Shown here: positions 8,392 to 17,080 of the stretch, piece by piece | Layout: every line of letters starts with the position of its first letter | Numbering within the stretch: the stretch's first letter is position 1 | Assembly: GCA_020633995.1 (NCBI GenBank) | Contig: JACKCO010000006.1 | Span: forward strand, 11,453 to 75,452 | Origin: Campylobacterota bacterium | Lineage (GTDB): Bacteria; Babelota; Babeliae; Babelales; RVW-14 | DNA: 64,000 bases | Direction: 5' to 3' | The notes under the pieces: generated by a model | The model's input: only the letters and a program-made list of their open reading frames with translations | What the model was told of the DNA's origin: nothing | Databases searched by the model: none | Translations under genes and position numbers: made by a program

Positions 8392-9303
8392 ATGATTTTG
8401 CTTGTAGTTTTTTTGTATGCTTTGCTTGCAGCAACATTTATTTGTGCAAAGCAGACGGTGATGTATGGGGATCCTTTTTTTGTTATTACCATTCGCATGA
8501 TGATTGCAGGCCTGATGTTGCTTGGCTATCAGGCTGTACGTGCTGGGAGTTTGAAAGTTGTAAAGCTTGAGGATTGGTGGCTGTTTGCTCGTACAACCTT
8601 TTTTCACATTTACTTTGCCTACACGCTTGAGTTTTGGGCACTACAGTACGTGACTGCGCTTAAGACAACACTGATTTATTCGGCAACGCCTTTTGTTGCT
8701 GCCTTTCTTTCACACGTTCTGTTAAAAGAGCGTTTAAGCTTGATTCAAAAAGGTGGCATGCTGGTGGGTGTGCTGGGGCTTGGGCCAGTGCTGTACATGC
8801 AGAGCGGTGGCGAGCAAATGTTGTTTGATCTGCTCAATATTTCTGTGCCAGAGGCAGTATTGTTTATGTCAATGATTTCGGCGGCATATGCGTGGTTTTT
8901 AGTTAAGCAGCTTATGGCAAAAGGTTATAGCGTGTTAACCATCAATGGCATGTCAATGCTTGGTGGTGGATTTGCCTGCTTTATCACAACACTGTTTGCC
9001 TCTGACTTGAGCAATATGGTGTATGATTGGCCTCAATTTTTGATGTGGTTGGTGTTTTTGATTTTTAGTGCAAATATTGCTTTTTACAATTTGTATGGGT
9101 ATTTGCTTAGTCTCTACTCGCTGACGTTTGTAACATTCTGTGGTTTTTTGTGTCCGATCTTTGCAACACTTTTTGACTGGCTGTTTATGGGGGGCATCAT
9201 CACTTGGCATTATTTTTTAACCATAGCCTGTATTACACTTGGTCTTTGGATGTTTTCGTATGGCGATAAGTTGAAAAAAATCGTTACGACGGATAAAGTG
9301 TAG
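8392..9303 (+). CDS. DMT-superfamily (EamA-type) membrane transporter
   Basis: This 303-residue integral membrane protein has about ten hydrophobic helices in two similar halves, the usual layout of EamA/RhaT drug-metabolite transporters. Marker patterns include an early RMMIAG helix (~34-39), LKTTLIYSATPFVAA (~91-105) and a short basic C-terminal tail (DKLKKIVTTDK). Family members export or import amino acids, nucleotide sugars or other metabolites, and the substrate cannot be read here. Its ribosome site (AAAAGGG) overlaps the end of the upstream gene, suggesting coupling. In Dependentiae-like and rickettsial genomes, DMT proteins often bring in host metabolites; this is a plausible but unproven role. 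Confidence 0.85.
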   Translation: MILLVVFLYALLAATFICAKQTVMYGDPFFVITIRMMIAGLMLLGYQAVRAGSLKVVKLEDWWLFARTTFFHIYFAYTLEFWALQYVTALKTTLIYSATPFVAAFLSHVLLKERLSLIQKGGMLVGVLGLGPVLYMQSGGEQMLFDLLNISVPEAVLFMSMISAAYAWFLVKQLMAKGYSVLTINGMSMLGGGFACFITTLFASDLSNMVYDWPQFLMWLVFLIFSANIAFYNLYGYLLSLYSLTFVTFCGFLCPIFATLFDWLFMGGIITWHYFLTIACITLGLWMFSYGDKLKKIVTTDKV

Positions 9304-9339
9304 CGAGCGCTTTGATACGTATGACTCTGAGCACTTTTC

Positions 9340-9368
9340 TTGACACAGCAAGCCGGGCATGGTACAAC
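9340..9368 (+). promoter_or_regulatory. Sigma-70 promoter of the first Trp-type ABC operon
   Basis: TTGACA at 9340-9345 and TACAAC at 9363-9368 have a 17 bp spacer. TG at 9360-9361 makes an extended -10. Inverted arms CAAGCCGG (9349-9356) and CCGGCTTG (9388-9395) bracket the -10 and the expected start near 9375, as an operator would. Confidence 0.65.
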
Positions 9369-9430
9369 AGACATGTAGTTATCACGTCCGGCTTGTTTTG
9401 CTGGACAGCCTGTTTTAGGGAGGATTTTTC

Positions 9431-9535
9431 ATGAATGTATCGTCTTTGCCGAGCCGGTGCATGGGTATTTTTTGCTTACTGATCTCATCTATTGAAGCGC
9501 TTCTTGCTTCAGTATTCTTTTGCTGGTGGCGTTAA
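9431..9535 (+). CDS. Putative 34-residue leader peptide with tandem Trp codons
   Basis: A short frame begins at ATG 9431, preceded by GGGAGGA (9417-9423) with ideal spacing, and stops at 9533-9535. It encodes 34 residues ending CWWR-stop, with adjacent TGG codons at codons 32-33. It lies between the promoter at 9340 and the substrate-binding gene at 9648, in an otherwise unexplained ~270-base leader. The layout resembles amino-acid-sensing leader peptides such as trpL, where ribosome stalling at tandem Trp codons controls downstream genes. The downstream genes here are of the TrpXYZ importer type. No classical terminator/antiterminator pair is evident after it, though TGGC...GCCA at 9527-9539 can pair locally. 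The peptide is also hydrophobic in its middle, so a tiny membrane protein is an alternative. Confidence 0.5.
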   Translation: MNVSSLPSRCMGIFCLLISSIEALLASVFFCWWR

Positions 9536-9647
9536 GCCATATATTTTCGTTTTGCTCCACTCCATTTTTTGTTATGAATGTATGCTGCCCTTTGTGTCCG
9601 GCGGTAAGTTTGTTGTCGGTACGTTTTAACAGTATGAAAGAAATGTT

Positions 9648-10676
9648 ATGTCAAAAAAATTATTTATGGTTATCAGCGTTTTGGTCAACATTACGCTTGT
9701 GTTTGGTTGTATGTATTTGTATTATGCCCGCCAGATTCAGGATCCGCAAAATGATGTTGAACTTACCGTTGTCGACGGTAAAGAGTATAAGGTAGCGGTC
9801 GTTATTCCACTTACACATCCATCACTTGAAGAAATTGTTCACGGGTTTACTGACACGTTGGTCAGTCAATACAAACTCAACTGCACGTTTACGACATTCA
9901 ATGGCAACGGAAACCGCAGCTTGTTGCGCTCTCAGGTTGAGGAGGTTGTGCAGGGCCAGTATGACTTGGTGTTTACCGTTGGCCTGCTTGCAACGCAGCT
10001 GACCAAAGAGATTATGGGCAAAAAACAAAAGCCGACGCCTGTTGTTTTTGCTGCGGTTGACTTGCCCGCACTTGCACTTACTCAGCGAGACAAAGACTAT
10101 GTTACGGGTGTACTTTCAGACGATGATGAGCAATGGCAGGTACATATGCTCAAAACCCTTAAGCCAGACATGAAACGTGTACTACTTGTTGCAGATCCTG
10201 CTTTGTGTGCTGGATATGAACAGAAAAAAGAAACTTTGCACAAAACACTTGAGCAGTACGGGGCTGAGTTGCGTACGCTTGAGGTGTACAAAACAAGTGA
10301 AATTTATGAACGGGCAAGCTCGATGATTGAAGATGCCGATGTTGTGTTGGTACTCAAAGATCATTCAGTTGTTTCTGGCATTGATAGTTTAATCAAGTTG
10401 TGCAACCGCTCACAAGTGACTCTGTGCACAAGTGAGTTGGACTCAGTTGTTAAAGGTGCTGCTGTTGGTTTTGGTGCGACATCATTTGGCTTTGGCAAAG
10501 ACAGTGCTGCAAAAGCAAAGCACATGTTAGTTGATGGCAGCAAGGCTGGTGATTTGCCGATAATAAAGCCGTCTGACTATAAGATACGCATTAATAAAAA
10601 GAGTATGTTACAGCAGGGGCTGCAGTTGTCTGAGCAGATTAAGTTTTTGATAACAGCAACTGAGTTTGTTGAGTAG
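9648..10676 (+). CDS. ABC importer substrate-binding protein, TrpX-like (ABC_sub_bind family)
   Basis: This 342-residue extracytoplasmic binding protein has one N-terminal hydrophobic segment (~5-25) that serves as signal or membrane anchor. The mature part starts with a strand pattern KVAVVIPLTHPSLEEIVHGF (~45-64) typical of the TrpX/YckA-like binding proteins (PF04392). It has the usual two-lobe alternation and the late GFGATSFGFGKDSA segment (~270-283) seen in this family. Characterised relatives bind tryptophan or tyrosine. The ribosome site is weak (GAAAG before ATG), which may allow leader-dependent control. It is the first structural gene of an operon continuing with permease, ATPase and a beta-helix protein. 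A repeat island separates it from the permease. Confidence 0.85.
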   Translation: MSKKLFMVISVLVNITLVFGCMYLYYARQIQDPQNDVELTVVDGKEYKVAVVIPLTHPSLEEIVHGFTDTLVSQYKLNCTFTTFNGNGNRSLLRSQVEEVVQGQYDLVFTVGLLATQLTKEIMGKKQKPTPVVFAAVDLPALALTQRDKDYVTGVLSDDDEQWQVHMLKTLKPDMKRVLLVADPALCAGYEQKKETLHKTLEQYGAELRTLEVYKTSEIYERASSMIEDADVVLVLKDHSVVSGIDSLIKLCNRSQVTLCTSELDSVVKGAAVGFGATSFGFGKDSAAKAKHMLVDGSKAGDLPIIKPSDYKIRINKKSMLQQGLQLSEQIKFLITATEFVE

Positions 10677-10960
10677 TTGGATGGTTAATAAAAAGGGATC
10701 CCGCTCTGCTCAGCTTGTCACTCTGGCAAATAAGCTCGTCGCTAAGCCTGTCCTCTGGCGTGACCAGGGGAGGCTTGACCCGGAGTCCATTTTTATAAAG
10801 ATAAAACGCCTGAGTATTACCATGGATACTGGCTCGTTGGCCGGCATGACGAGTATTTGGAGATGCTCAACTTGAGGGTAATTCCGGCGTCGAGGCGAAC
10901 CAAAAGTGGGTGGTACATGATTTTAGGAAACGTTTATCGTAATTTTAAAAAAATAATTAT
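10677..10960. repeat. Repeat island inside the ABC operon
   Basis: Between the binding-protein and permease genes lie a reverse-oriented 29 bp CCGGC-type unit (10823-10851) and a half unit containing GACCCGGAGTCCATTTTTA near 10778-10796. No gene and no clear terminator is visible. Whether transcription continues through it cannot be decided by eye. Confidence 0.7.
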
Positions 10961-10974
10961 GACAAAGGATATCC

Positions 10975-11874
10975 ATGACGTTTGATTTAGTAACCATTAT
11001 TCTTGAGCAAGTTTGCTTGTATGTGCCCCTTGTGGTAGGTGCATACATCAGCATAGCATTGCTTAAAGCACCAGATATCAGCATTGAAAGCGCCTTTACC
11101 TTCGGTGCAATTTTAGGTACAAAGTTGCTTGTCGCAACGCACTTATTTCCCAAACCGGTTAGTTTTATGTTTGTTATCACTGCTAGCTTGCTGGGAGGCA
11201 CTCTTGTTGGCCTTATTTCAAGTACTCTGACTGCGTGGGCAAAATTACCACATTTGCTTTCAAGTATTTTAACCATAGGGCTGTTTCATGGTTTGAGTCA
11301 GTATGTGCTTGGTGGGGCGCAAGTTTCGCTTAGCAGGTTTAATAACCCGCTGGAGTTGTTTGTTGCCATTGCGCACAGTCCAGAGCTGCCGGTGCTGTTG
11401 TCTTTGAGCATAGGCGTTGTCCTTTACATTTTTTTGCTGCTTAAAACTCAGCTCGGTTATGCCTGTGCGGTGTATGGTAACAACCCACATTTTTTCACCC
11501 ACTACAATATTTCAACGCGCTTTATTTTTGTTAGCGGTATTTGTATGAGCAATGCGTGTGCTGGTTTGTCTGGCTACCTGGTTGCACAGACAAGTGCATT
11601 TACCGATGTTGGTGCGGGCAATGGCATGGCGCTCTTTTGCATAACCGCATTGATTTTGGGTAAAACTGTGGTGCGTACACAGCGACCATTTTTGTTTATG
11701 ATTCCGGTAGTTGGCATCGTTGCGTACTGCTGCTTGCAGCAGCTTTTGCTTAAAGTTGGGTTTAATCTGAAATATTTTACAATGATTCAATCGTTGCTTG
11801 TTGCAAGCATTCTCATTATTAAGTATCGAAAAATGTCTGCTAACCAAACACTTTCAAACATGTTGGGGCTTTGA
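10975..11874 (+). CDS. ABC importer permease, TrpY-like (BPD_transp_2 family)
   Basis: This 299-residue protein has about eight to nine hydrophobic helices and the pattern of the LivH/TrpY permease family (PF02653). Family features include VGAYISIALLKAPDISIESAFTFGA early (~21-45) and a cytoplasmic segment near CAVYGNNPHFFTHYNIS (~163-179), the coupling loop that contacts the ATPase. It moves the ligand delivered by the upstream binding protein. AAAGGA precedes the ATG. The stop codon is 2 bp from the ATPase start, indicating tight co-translation. The second system in the window (22645-23517) has a paralogous permease. Confidence 0.88.
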   Translation: MTFDLVTIILEQVCLYVPLVVGAYISIALLKAPDISIESAFTFGAILGTKLLVATHLFPKPVSFMFVITASLLGGTLVGLISSTLTAWAKLPHLLSSILTIGLFHGLSQYVLGGAQVSLSRFNNPLELFVAIAHSPELPVLLSLSIGVVLYIFLLLKTQLGYACAVYGNNPHFFTHYNISTRFIFVSGICMSNACAGLSGYLVAQTSAFTDVGAGNGMALFCITALILGKTVVRTQRPFLFMIPVVGIVAYCCLQQLLLKVGFNLKYFTMIQSLLVASILIIKYRKMSANQTLSNMLGL

Positions 11875-11876
11875 TC

Positions 11877-12632
11877 ATGAAATTACAAACGGCGTTAGCG
11901 CTTGAGCACATTAACTTTTTATTCGCTGGACGTAGACAATATTTTTTTAAAGATCTGTCGGTAAGTTTTCAGGCAAACAAGGTGCATTTTATTCGCGGAA
12001 AAAATGGTGTTGGTAAGTCGACATTTTTCAGGATTTTGCAGGGCCAAACACTACAAAATGAGCGTTTGGAAGGTACGATAACGCTTGGTGAGGATGTGTA
12101 CACATTTTCGGGTGCTGGTTCTGTCAAAAGCAAGCAGGGCTCAGCTACGCTTGCCGATAAAGTGAGTTTGGTGCAGCAAAAGTTTGATTTGATGCTTGCG
12201 GGTGATTTTTCCTTTAACGAAAATATTGCGTGCGCAAACATGGAGCAGTTTCCGCTGCTTGCACCATTGCCAAAGGTACCTGAACTTCCTGTGGTTATGA
12301 AAAAACTTGGCATAGATGCAAATAAGCCGGTCAAGTTACTTTCGGGTGGTCAGCGACAAATTTTGGCAGTATGGATGGCACTGCAAAAGAATGCAAAAAT
12401 TTTATTGCTTGATGAGCCAACGGCTGCACTTGATGATCAAAATGCACGCATGGTTATGGAGTTCGTGCAAATGCTGGTTGACAAAAATGACGTAACCGTG
12501 TTAATTGTTTGTCATGATAAGGAGTTGGTAGCTGAGTATGCTCAAAAATACTACTATGAACTTGTATTATGCGAGCAGAGTACGCTCAGAAAGTTTAGTA
12601 AAGTTATGCTTGAGCAAGGCCAAGGAGAGTAG
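11877..12632 (+). CDS. ABC importer ATP-binding protein, TrpZ-like
   Basis: This 251-residue cytoplasmic ATPase energises the importer. Walker A is GKNGVGKS at 41-48, the signature is LLSGGQRQ around 155-162, Walker B is ILLLDEP around 177-183, and the switch His lies in IVCHDKE near 213. All catalytic positions are intact. The ATG at 11877 is preferred over an upstream in-frame TTG at 11871 because it follows the permease stop by 2 bp. Its C-terminus replaces the usual regulatory tail with a short basic end. The next gene starts 1 bp after its stop. Confidence 0.9.
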   Translation: MKLQTALALEHINFLFAGRRQYFFKDLSVSFQANKVHFIRGKNGVGKSTFFRILQGQTLQNERLEGTITLGEDVYTFSGAGSVKSKQGSATLADKVSLVQQKFDLMLAGDFSFNENIACANMEQFPLLAPLPKVPELPVVMKKLGIDANKPVKLLSGGQRQILAVWMALQKNAKILLLDEPTAALDDQNARMVMEFVQMLVDKNDVTVLIVCHDKELVAEYAQKYYYELVLCEQSTLRKFSKVMLEQGQGE

Positions 12633-12633
12633 T

Positions 12634-13668
12634 ATGAAAATTTGTTTATCAATGACAAAAATTTTAGCAATTGCAATGTTGTTATCACAGCCGCTTTTTT
12701 CGGGTGAATCCCCTCGGGACGTACTTTTAACTGAGCAAGACTTGGCTTTATACAACGACGGTGAGCAATATTATGTTATTGACCGTCCCATAGTCATTAC
12801 CGGTGAGCGCACAATAGATAGTAAAGATCTAGTGGTGCGAGATATTCATCTTGGGGAGAATGGCAGTATAACGGTTGCTCCAAATGCGGTGCTTAATCTA
12901 CAAAATATAAAACTTTGTCGAGTTAAAGGTTCTAATTTAAAAATTCAGGATGGCGGTTTTGTCGTGCTGTCTGGGTCGGTTATTAATTTCTCTGGTGATT
13001 ATAATTTTGACAGTGGTCGATTTTGTTTTTATCACAACAGTGCGTTTGTTGGGGTAACCCATGATAATGCAAGTCATGTTAATTTTAATTATCGCAGTGG
13101 GTCTCATAGCGTAATTTTTGAAAACTCGGTACTACATCTGCAATGCATTAGGTTGAATTACTATGGTTCACATGCTTTGCAAGAGCAGGAAGATGAGTTT
13201 CCGGCTCCGATAAAGTTTAAAGACAAATCTGCAATGCTTTTGTTACAAGACGTTGAGCTACGTGCATATAGCGACTGGTTTATGCTAAAAGGATCAGTGC
13301 AAACACGCGGACTTGTGACGATGGCTGGGGAGCAGGCCAATGGTAATCAATGTGTAGCACAATTGTATTGGGGCAATAGCAAGCAGGAAGACAACCCGAC
13401 GTTTTATTTTGGTCATCAGGCCTATTGTTTTAAAAACATTGCCGATTGCATGTATACGGTTTTGCCGCAGGGCCGTGAGCTCATTATCTTTGAGAATGGT
13501 TATCAGGTTGCTGTGTGTCATGCCGATGAGCAAAATAAAGAGTTTTTGTTACAAAATGGTGGAGTCCAGCGCCCTCAGAACTATGTTATCGGGCGTTGTG
13601 ACCTTGTCTCGCCTACAACTGATTTGTCTAAGCGTGCAGGGATTTATAAAGACTTGGGTTTAGCATAG
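12634..13668 (+). CDS. Secreted right-handed beta-helix protein, last gene of the ABC operon
   Basis: This 344-residue protein begins with a signal peptide (~1-23, ending near LFSG) after AAGGAGAG. The rest is a run of short strands rich in Val, Leu, Asn and Gly turns, as in right-handed beta-helices. The segments LNLQNIKL, DGGFVVLSGSVINFSGDYNF and SGRFCFYHNSAF (~90-135) match the recurring cassette of the six large proteins at 51.4-64 kb, so it is a distant paralogue of that family. It begins 1 bp after the ATPase stop and ends at a strong terminator, so it belongs to the importer operon. A surface role linked to nutrient uptake is possible, but nothing in the sequence proves it. Confidence 0.75.
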   Translation: MKICLSMTKILAIAMLLSQPLFSGESPRDVLLTEQDLALYNDGEQYYVIDRPIVITGERTIDSKDLVVRDIHLGENGSITVAPNAVLNLQNIKLCRVKGSNLKIQDGGFVVLSGSVINFSGDYNFDSGRFCFYHNSAFVGVTHDNASHVNFNYRSGSHSVIFENSVLHLQCIRLNYYGSHALQEQEDEFPAPIKFKDKSAMLLLQDVELRAYSDWFMLKGSVQTRGLVTMAGEQANGNQCVAQLYWGNSKQEDNPTFYFGHQAYCFKNIADCMYTVLPQGRELIIFENGYQVAVCHADEQNKEFLLQNGGVQRPQNYVIGRCDLVSPTTDLSKRAGIYKDLGLA

Positions 13669-13685
13669 CGGTAAATGGTACTCGC

Positions 13686-13717
13686 GATCCCGGCTTTTTG
13701 GCCGGGATCTTTTTTTT
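13686..13717 (+). terminator. Terminator of the first ABC operon
   Basis: A perfect 9 bp stem, GATCCCGGC (13686-13694) with GCCGGGATC (13701-13709), is followed by eight T residues. It resembles the arms of the interspersed CCGGC repeats and may derive from one. It overlaps the stop codon of the opposing ATPase gene by 2 bp. Confidence 0.9.
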
Positions 13718-16388
13718 AGTGGCGCATCCATCGTTTGCGTATGGCCAGTTTAAAAATTTCCATAACAACCAGCACGCTGGCTGCGGCTGGTACTAGCATT
13801 AAAAAGTCGTTAAGGCTTGCCGGTTGAATAGAAAGTATGGGCTGCAAAACAGGTGTGTGCATGGCCAGCACGTGAATACTGGTAGCACTGATCACGCAGC
13901 CAATGAGTATTTTGTTTGAAAGCGGGGGAATAGAAAACAGTGACTTATGCTCTGAGCGGCAATTCAGGACATGAAAATTTTGCATCAAAACGAAGAGGAG
14001 AAAAAGGAGGTTACGTGCGGTTAGCTCGTTACAGCCGGTTGCTAGCAGTCCGAGCCAAAACGTAAACATGAGCATGCTCATAAAAAAGCCCGAGACAAAA
14101 ACTTCAGACAACATGAGGCGATTGAAAAATTCTTTGTTTTTTGTGAACTCTTGTTCATGCAAAATGTTGTTTTCTCGTTCAAAGGCCAGCGCAATATCCT
14201 GTATGCCGTTGGTAACCAAATTAAGCCACAAAAATTGCAGTGCTTTCAGGGGCATTGGTGTGTTAAAGAGCAAGGCGTAAACGATCAAGAGTACTTCAGC
14301 CATGCCGGTTGAGATCAGCAGATAAACCATTTTGCGCAAATTTGCGTACACGGTTCGTCCTTCCTCAATGCCGGCAATGATTGATTTGAAGTTATCGTCA
14401 GTAATGATGATTGATGATGTTTCTTTTGCGATGTCTGTGCCAGAGCCCATAGCCACGCCGATATGTGCCTCACGTAGTGCTGGTGCGTCATTGACTCCAT
14501 CACCGGTGACAGCAACCAAATCGCCAAGCCGTTTTCTAAATTTAATAATTTGCAGTTTTTGCAGTGGGGTAACGCGAGCAAACACGGTAATATCTTTGAG
14601 CGTATCAATATCTTTATTGCCATTGTTTTCACGCAGTCGTTCAAACTCTGTGCCGGTCATGACTTGGTCGTTGTATTTGGCAATGCCAACACGCGAGGCG
14701 ATGGTAAAGGCGGTGAGCGGGTGGTCACCGGTGATCATGATGACGTGAACGCCTGCTTGTTGTGCAAGCTTGACGGCATCCGCGGCCTCTGTTCTGAGTG
14801 GGTCAATCATGCCAATAAAGCCAAGCAAGCTGAACTGGATGGTTTCTTGGGCAATTGTGTCTGGGCTAATGTTTTGTAAATTTCTTTTGCAGGTGCCATG
14901 GGCAACAGCAATAACACGATACGCTTGCTCATATAAACTTTGTGCTTGTGCTTGGGCAAAGGTCTGGTCAATTGGTTGCTGGCCTTTGCCGTCAAAACGC
15001 ATGGTTGAGCAGAGTGGAATGATTGTTTCAGCAGCTCCTTTGATTGCCACCATTTGCTGTTCATCTTTGCCGTAAAGTGCTGCGGAAAAAGAGTAAGCAG
15101 AATCAAACGGAATTTTATGTTCAATGTTGTTTTCTTGCATATGCGCTTTACCATTGATGCCAAATTGCTCAAGAAATGAATAAAAGGCCATGTCAACTTC
15201 GTCCCCATGTAGAACCGGCTTGCCGTTGTCCATAGAATGGTACGTGCTTCCAGACAAGACGCCAACTTTTATGATGTCCTTGACGCGTTCTTCAACTTCG
15301 CCAGAGAGGCCTTTTCGTTGTGCAAACAAATGTGAACTGCCATCAGGCAATAATACTTTTTCGATTGTCTGTTGGTTAACGGTCAGCGTGCCTGTTTTAT
15401 CAGTTGCTATACAGTTGCAGCTACCCAATCCCTCAACTGCTGAGAGTTTGCGTACAATAACTTTGCGTGCGGCCATCAGCTGTGTGCCGCGGGCCAGGGC
15501 GATAGTGACTGCAATGGGCAAGCCCTCAGGCACTGCTGAAACCATTAAGCCGATGCAGAGCATAAATGCTTCGTGGTAGGGCATTGCGCGCACAAGGGCA
15601 ACAGCAGCAACGAGTATGCAGGCAGCGCTGATCAGGTACCCGATGCGAGCAGACATGTGTTCAAAGCGCATAAGTAGAGGTGTTTTGGTTTCTTTGCTTG
15701 CCAGTACTGATTGAGCAATGGCACCAATTTGCGTGTGCATACCAGTACAAACAACAATTCCCTTGCCTTGTCCGTAGGTAACAGTGGTACCTGCATAGGC
15801 CATGTTAAGCCGGTCTGCCATGGTGCATTCTTTTTCTATAACATTTATATGTTTTGCAACTGCTGTTGATTCTCCCGTGAGTAGCGACTCATCAACGGTT
15901 ACATTATCAACCCAAAAAAGGCGCATGTCGGCTGGTATTTTGCTGCCAGATTCAAGAATGACAATGTCACCCGGAACCAGCTCATGTGCGTCAAGCAAAT
16001 GCTCTTGCCCGCTTCGCAGGGTTCTGCTTTTGAGGGGTACAATTTTTTGCAGCATTTGGGCTGCTTTGTCTGCACGCCATTCCTGAAAAGAGCCTACTAT
16101 GGCGTTAATGAGCAATATGATGATGATAAACATGGCGTCGGTAAGCTGGCCAATGGCTGCTGAAATGCCTGCGGCAATGAGCAGGATATAAATGAGCGGG
16201 CTCAAAAATTGGCTGATAAAAATATGGAGTACGGTTACCTTTTTACCCGTAGGAAGTTGATTTGGCCCTACTTGTGCCCGCACCTTTGCCGCTTGCTCGT
16301 GGCTGAGGCCTTTTTTTGTGCTGCTGAGTTGAGAGAAAATATCATCGATATTTTGTTGGTACCAATTCATTTTTTTCTTACCTTTCAT
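13716..16388 (-). CDS. P-type cation-transporting ATPase (Ca2+-type, P2 subfamily)
   Basis: This 890-residue ion pump has the full domain order: N-terminal cation-ATPase domain (~7-75), A domain with TGES (~175-178), M4 with PEGLP (~284), phosphorylation site DKTGTLT with Asp330, nucleotide domain, hinge TGDGVNDAPALRE (~620), and the C-terminal six-helix region. PEGLP and the N-terminal domain place it with SERCA-, PMCA- and Na/K-like pumps. M6 reads NLVTNGIQDIALAFE. SERCA has Asp where this protein has Asn, and another Asp follows three residues on, so ion selectivity may differ from SERCA. The start could be ATG 16388 or ATG 16370; both have AAGG upstream. It is monocistronic, flanked by repeats on its 5' side. 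Confidence 0.92.
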   Translation of the reverse strand: MKGKKKMNWYQQNIDDIFSQLSSTKKGLSHEQAAKVRAQVGPNQLPTGKKVTVLHIFISQFLSPLIYILLIAAGISAAIGQLTDAMFIIIILLINAIVGSFQEWRADKAAQMLQKIVPLKSRTLRSGQEHLLDAHELVPGDIVILESGSKIPADMRLFWVDNVTVDESLLTGESTAVAKHINVIEKECTMADRLNMAYAGTTVTYGQGKGIVVCTGMHTQIGAIAQSVLASKETKTPLLMRFEHMSARIGYLISAACILVAAVALVRAMPYHEAFMLCIGLMVSAVPEGLPIAVTIALARGTQLMAARKVIVRKLSAVEGLGSCNCIATDKTGTLTVNQQTIEKVLLPDGSSHLFAQRKGLSGEVEERVKDIIKVGVLSGSTYHSMDNGKPVLHGDEVDMAFYSFLEQFGINGKAHMQENNIEHKIPFDSAYSFSAALYGKDEQQMVAIKGAAETIIPLCSTMRFDGKGQQPIDQTFAQAQAQSLYEQAYRVIAVAHGTCKRNLQNISPDTIAQETIQFSLLGFIGMIDPLRTEAADAVKLAQQAGVHVIMITGDHPLTAFTIASRVGIAKYNDQVMTGTEFERLRENNGNKDIDTLKDITVFARVTPLQKLQIIKFRKRLGDLVAVTGDGVNDAPALREAHIGVAMGSGTDIAKETSSIIITDDNFKSIIAGIEEGRTVYANLRKMVYLLISTGMAEVLLIVYALLFNTPMPLKALQFLWLNLVTNGIQDIALAFERENNILHEQEFTKNKEFFNRLMLSEVFVSGFFMSMLMFTFWLGLLATGCNELTARNLLFLLFVLMQNFHVLNCRSEHKSLFSIPPLSNKILIGCVISATSIHVLAMHTPVLQPILSIQPASLNDFLMLVPAAASVLVVMEIFKLAIRKRWMRH

Positions 16389-17050
16389 TTGCCTTGTCTA
16401 TAACATTTTCGTCGTCCTGCCGGTCGGGGGGCACTACTGTCCAAAGTGTTTTGAAAAACTTATTGTTAATCCAAGTAATAACAAAAAAGGGGTCATCCCC
16501 GAGTCCCATCGGGGATCTGCCCTACTGAGTTTGAGTATGCATGGCTTGGCTTTTTTTGTGCAAGTATTGGCTGAGAAGGTGCTGTGTATGCGTGGGGATA
16601 GTTCTCTTTCATCCTTAGATGTGTCTAGCAAGGTTGCATACAAAAAAACTTCGTCGTGCTTGACAAGGGGAGACTTGAATACAATAATCTCGTCACCCTG
16701 GACTCCGATCCAGGGTCCATTTCTAAAGAACAAACCGACTATTTAGCTGAGTGTTGACGTGGATGCCGGCTCGGGGGCCAGCATGACGGGGTGTGATCAT
16801 GGCTATCCTGAAATAGATAAGTCTTTAACCGATCAATAAGTGTTTTTGAACATTTTGGTCTGTGGTTGATTAACGTAGGGCATGACGACAAAAAAGGGTT
16901 GCTTGTTTTGTCATCATGCCTGCAAAAAACTTCGTCATACCGGCCCCCGAGCCGGTATCCACACTAACATTCAGAAATGGTAAGTCCGATCTTTAGAGAT
17001 GGACTCCGGATCAAGCCCGGGTGGCGAGTTTGAGTGGTCGAATGCTATGG
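16389..17050. repeat. Large repeat island
   Basis: No gene is visible. It contains a plus copy of the ~83 bp composite repeat (16436-16517), with its hairpin at 16492-16517. 29 bp CCGGC units lie at 16760-16788 (reverse) and 16933-16961 (forward). GGACTCCG-type units lie at ~16690-16727 (CCCTGGACTCCGATCCAGGG inside) and ~17001-17030. The middle (16520-16690) and 16790-16930 show no recognisable feature. Confidence 0.8.
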
Positions 17051-17080
17051 AACTTAAATAGTTCATCAGAATAAAATAAT

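Noticed and set aside
9520..9795. 91-codon plus-strand frame over the start of the TrpX-like gene
   Set aside because: It is a different frame over a clear binding-protein gene; the 34-codon leader ORF explains the Shine-Dalgarno site upstream.
14068..16403. Long plus-strand frames opposite the P-type ATPase
   Set aside because: They are antisense shadows of a gene with every P-type ATPase motif intact.
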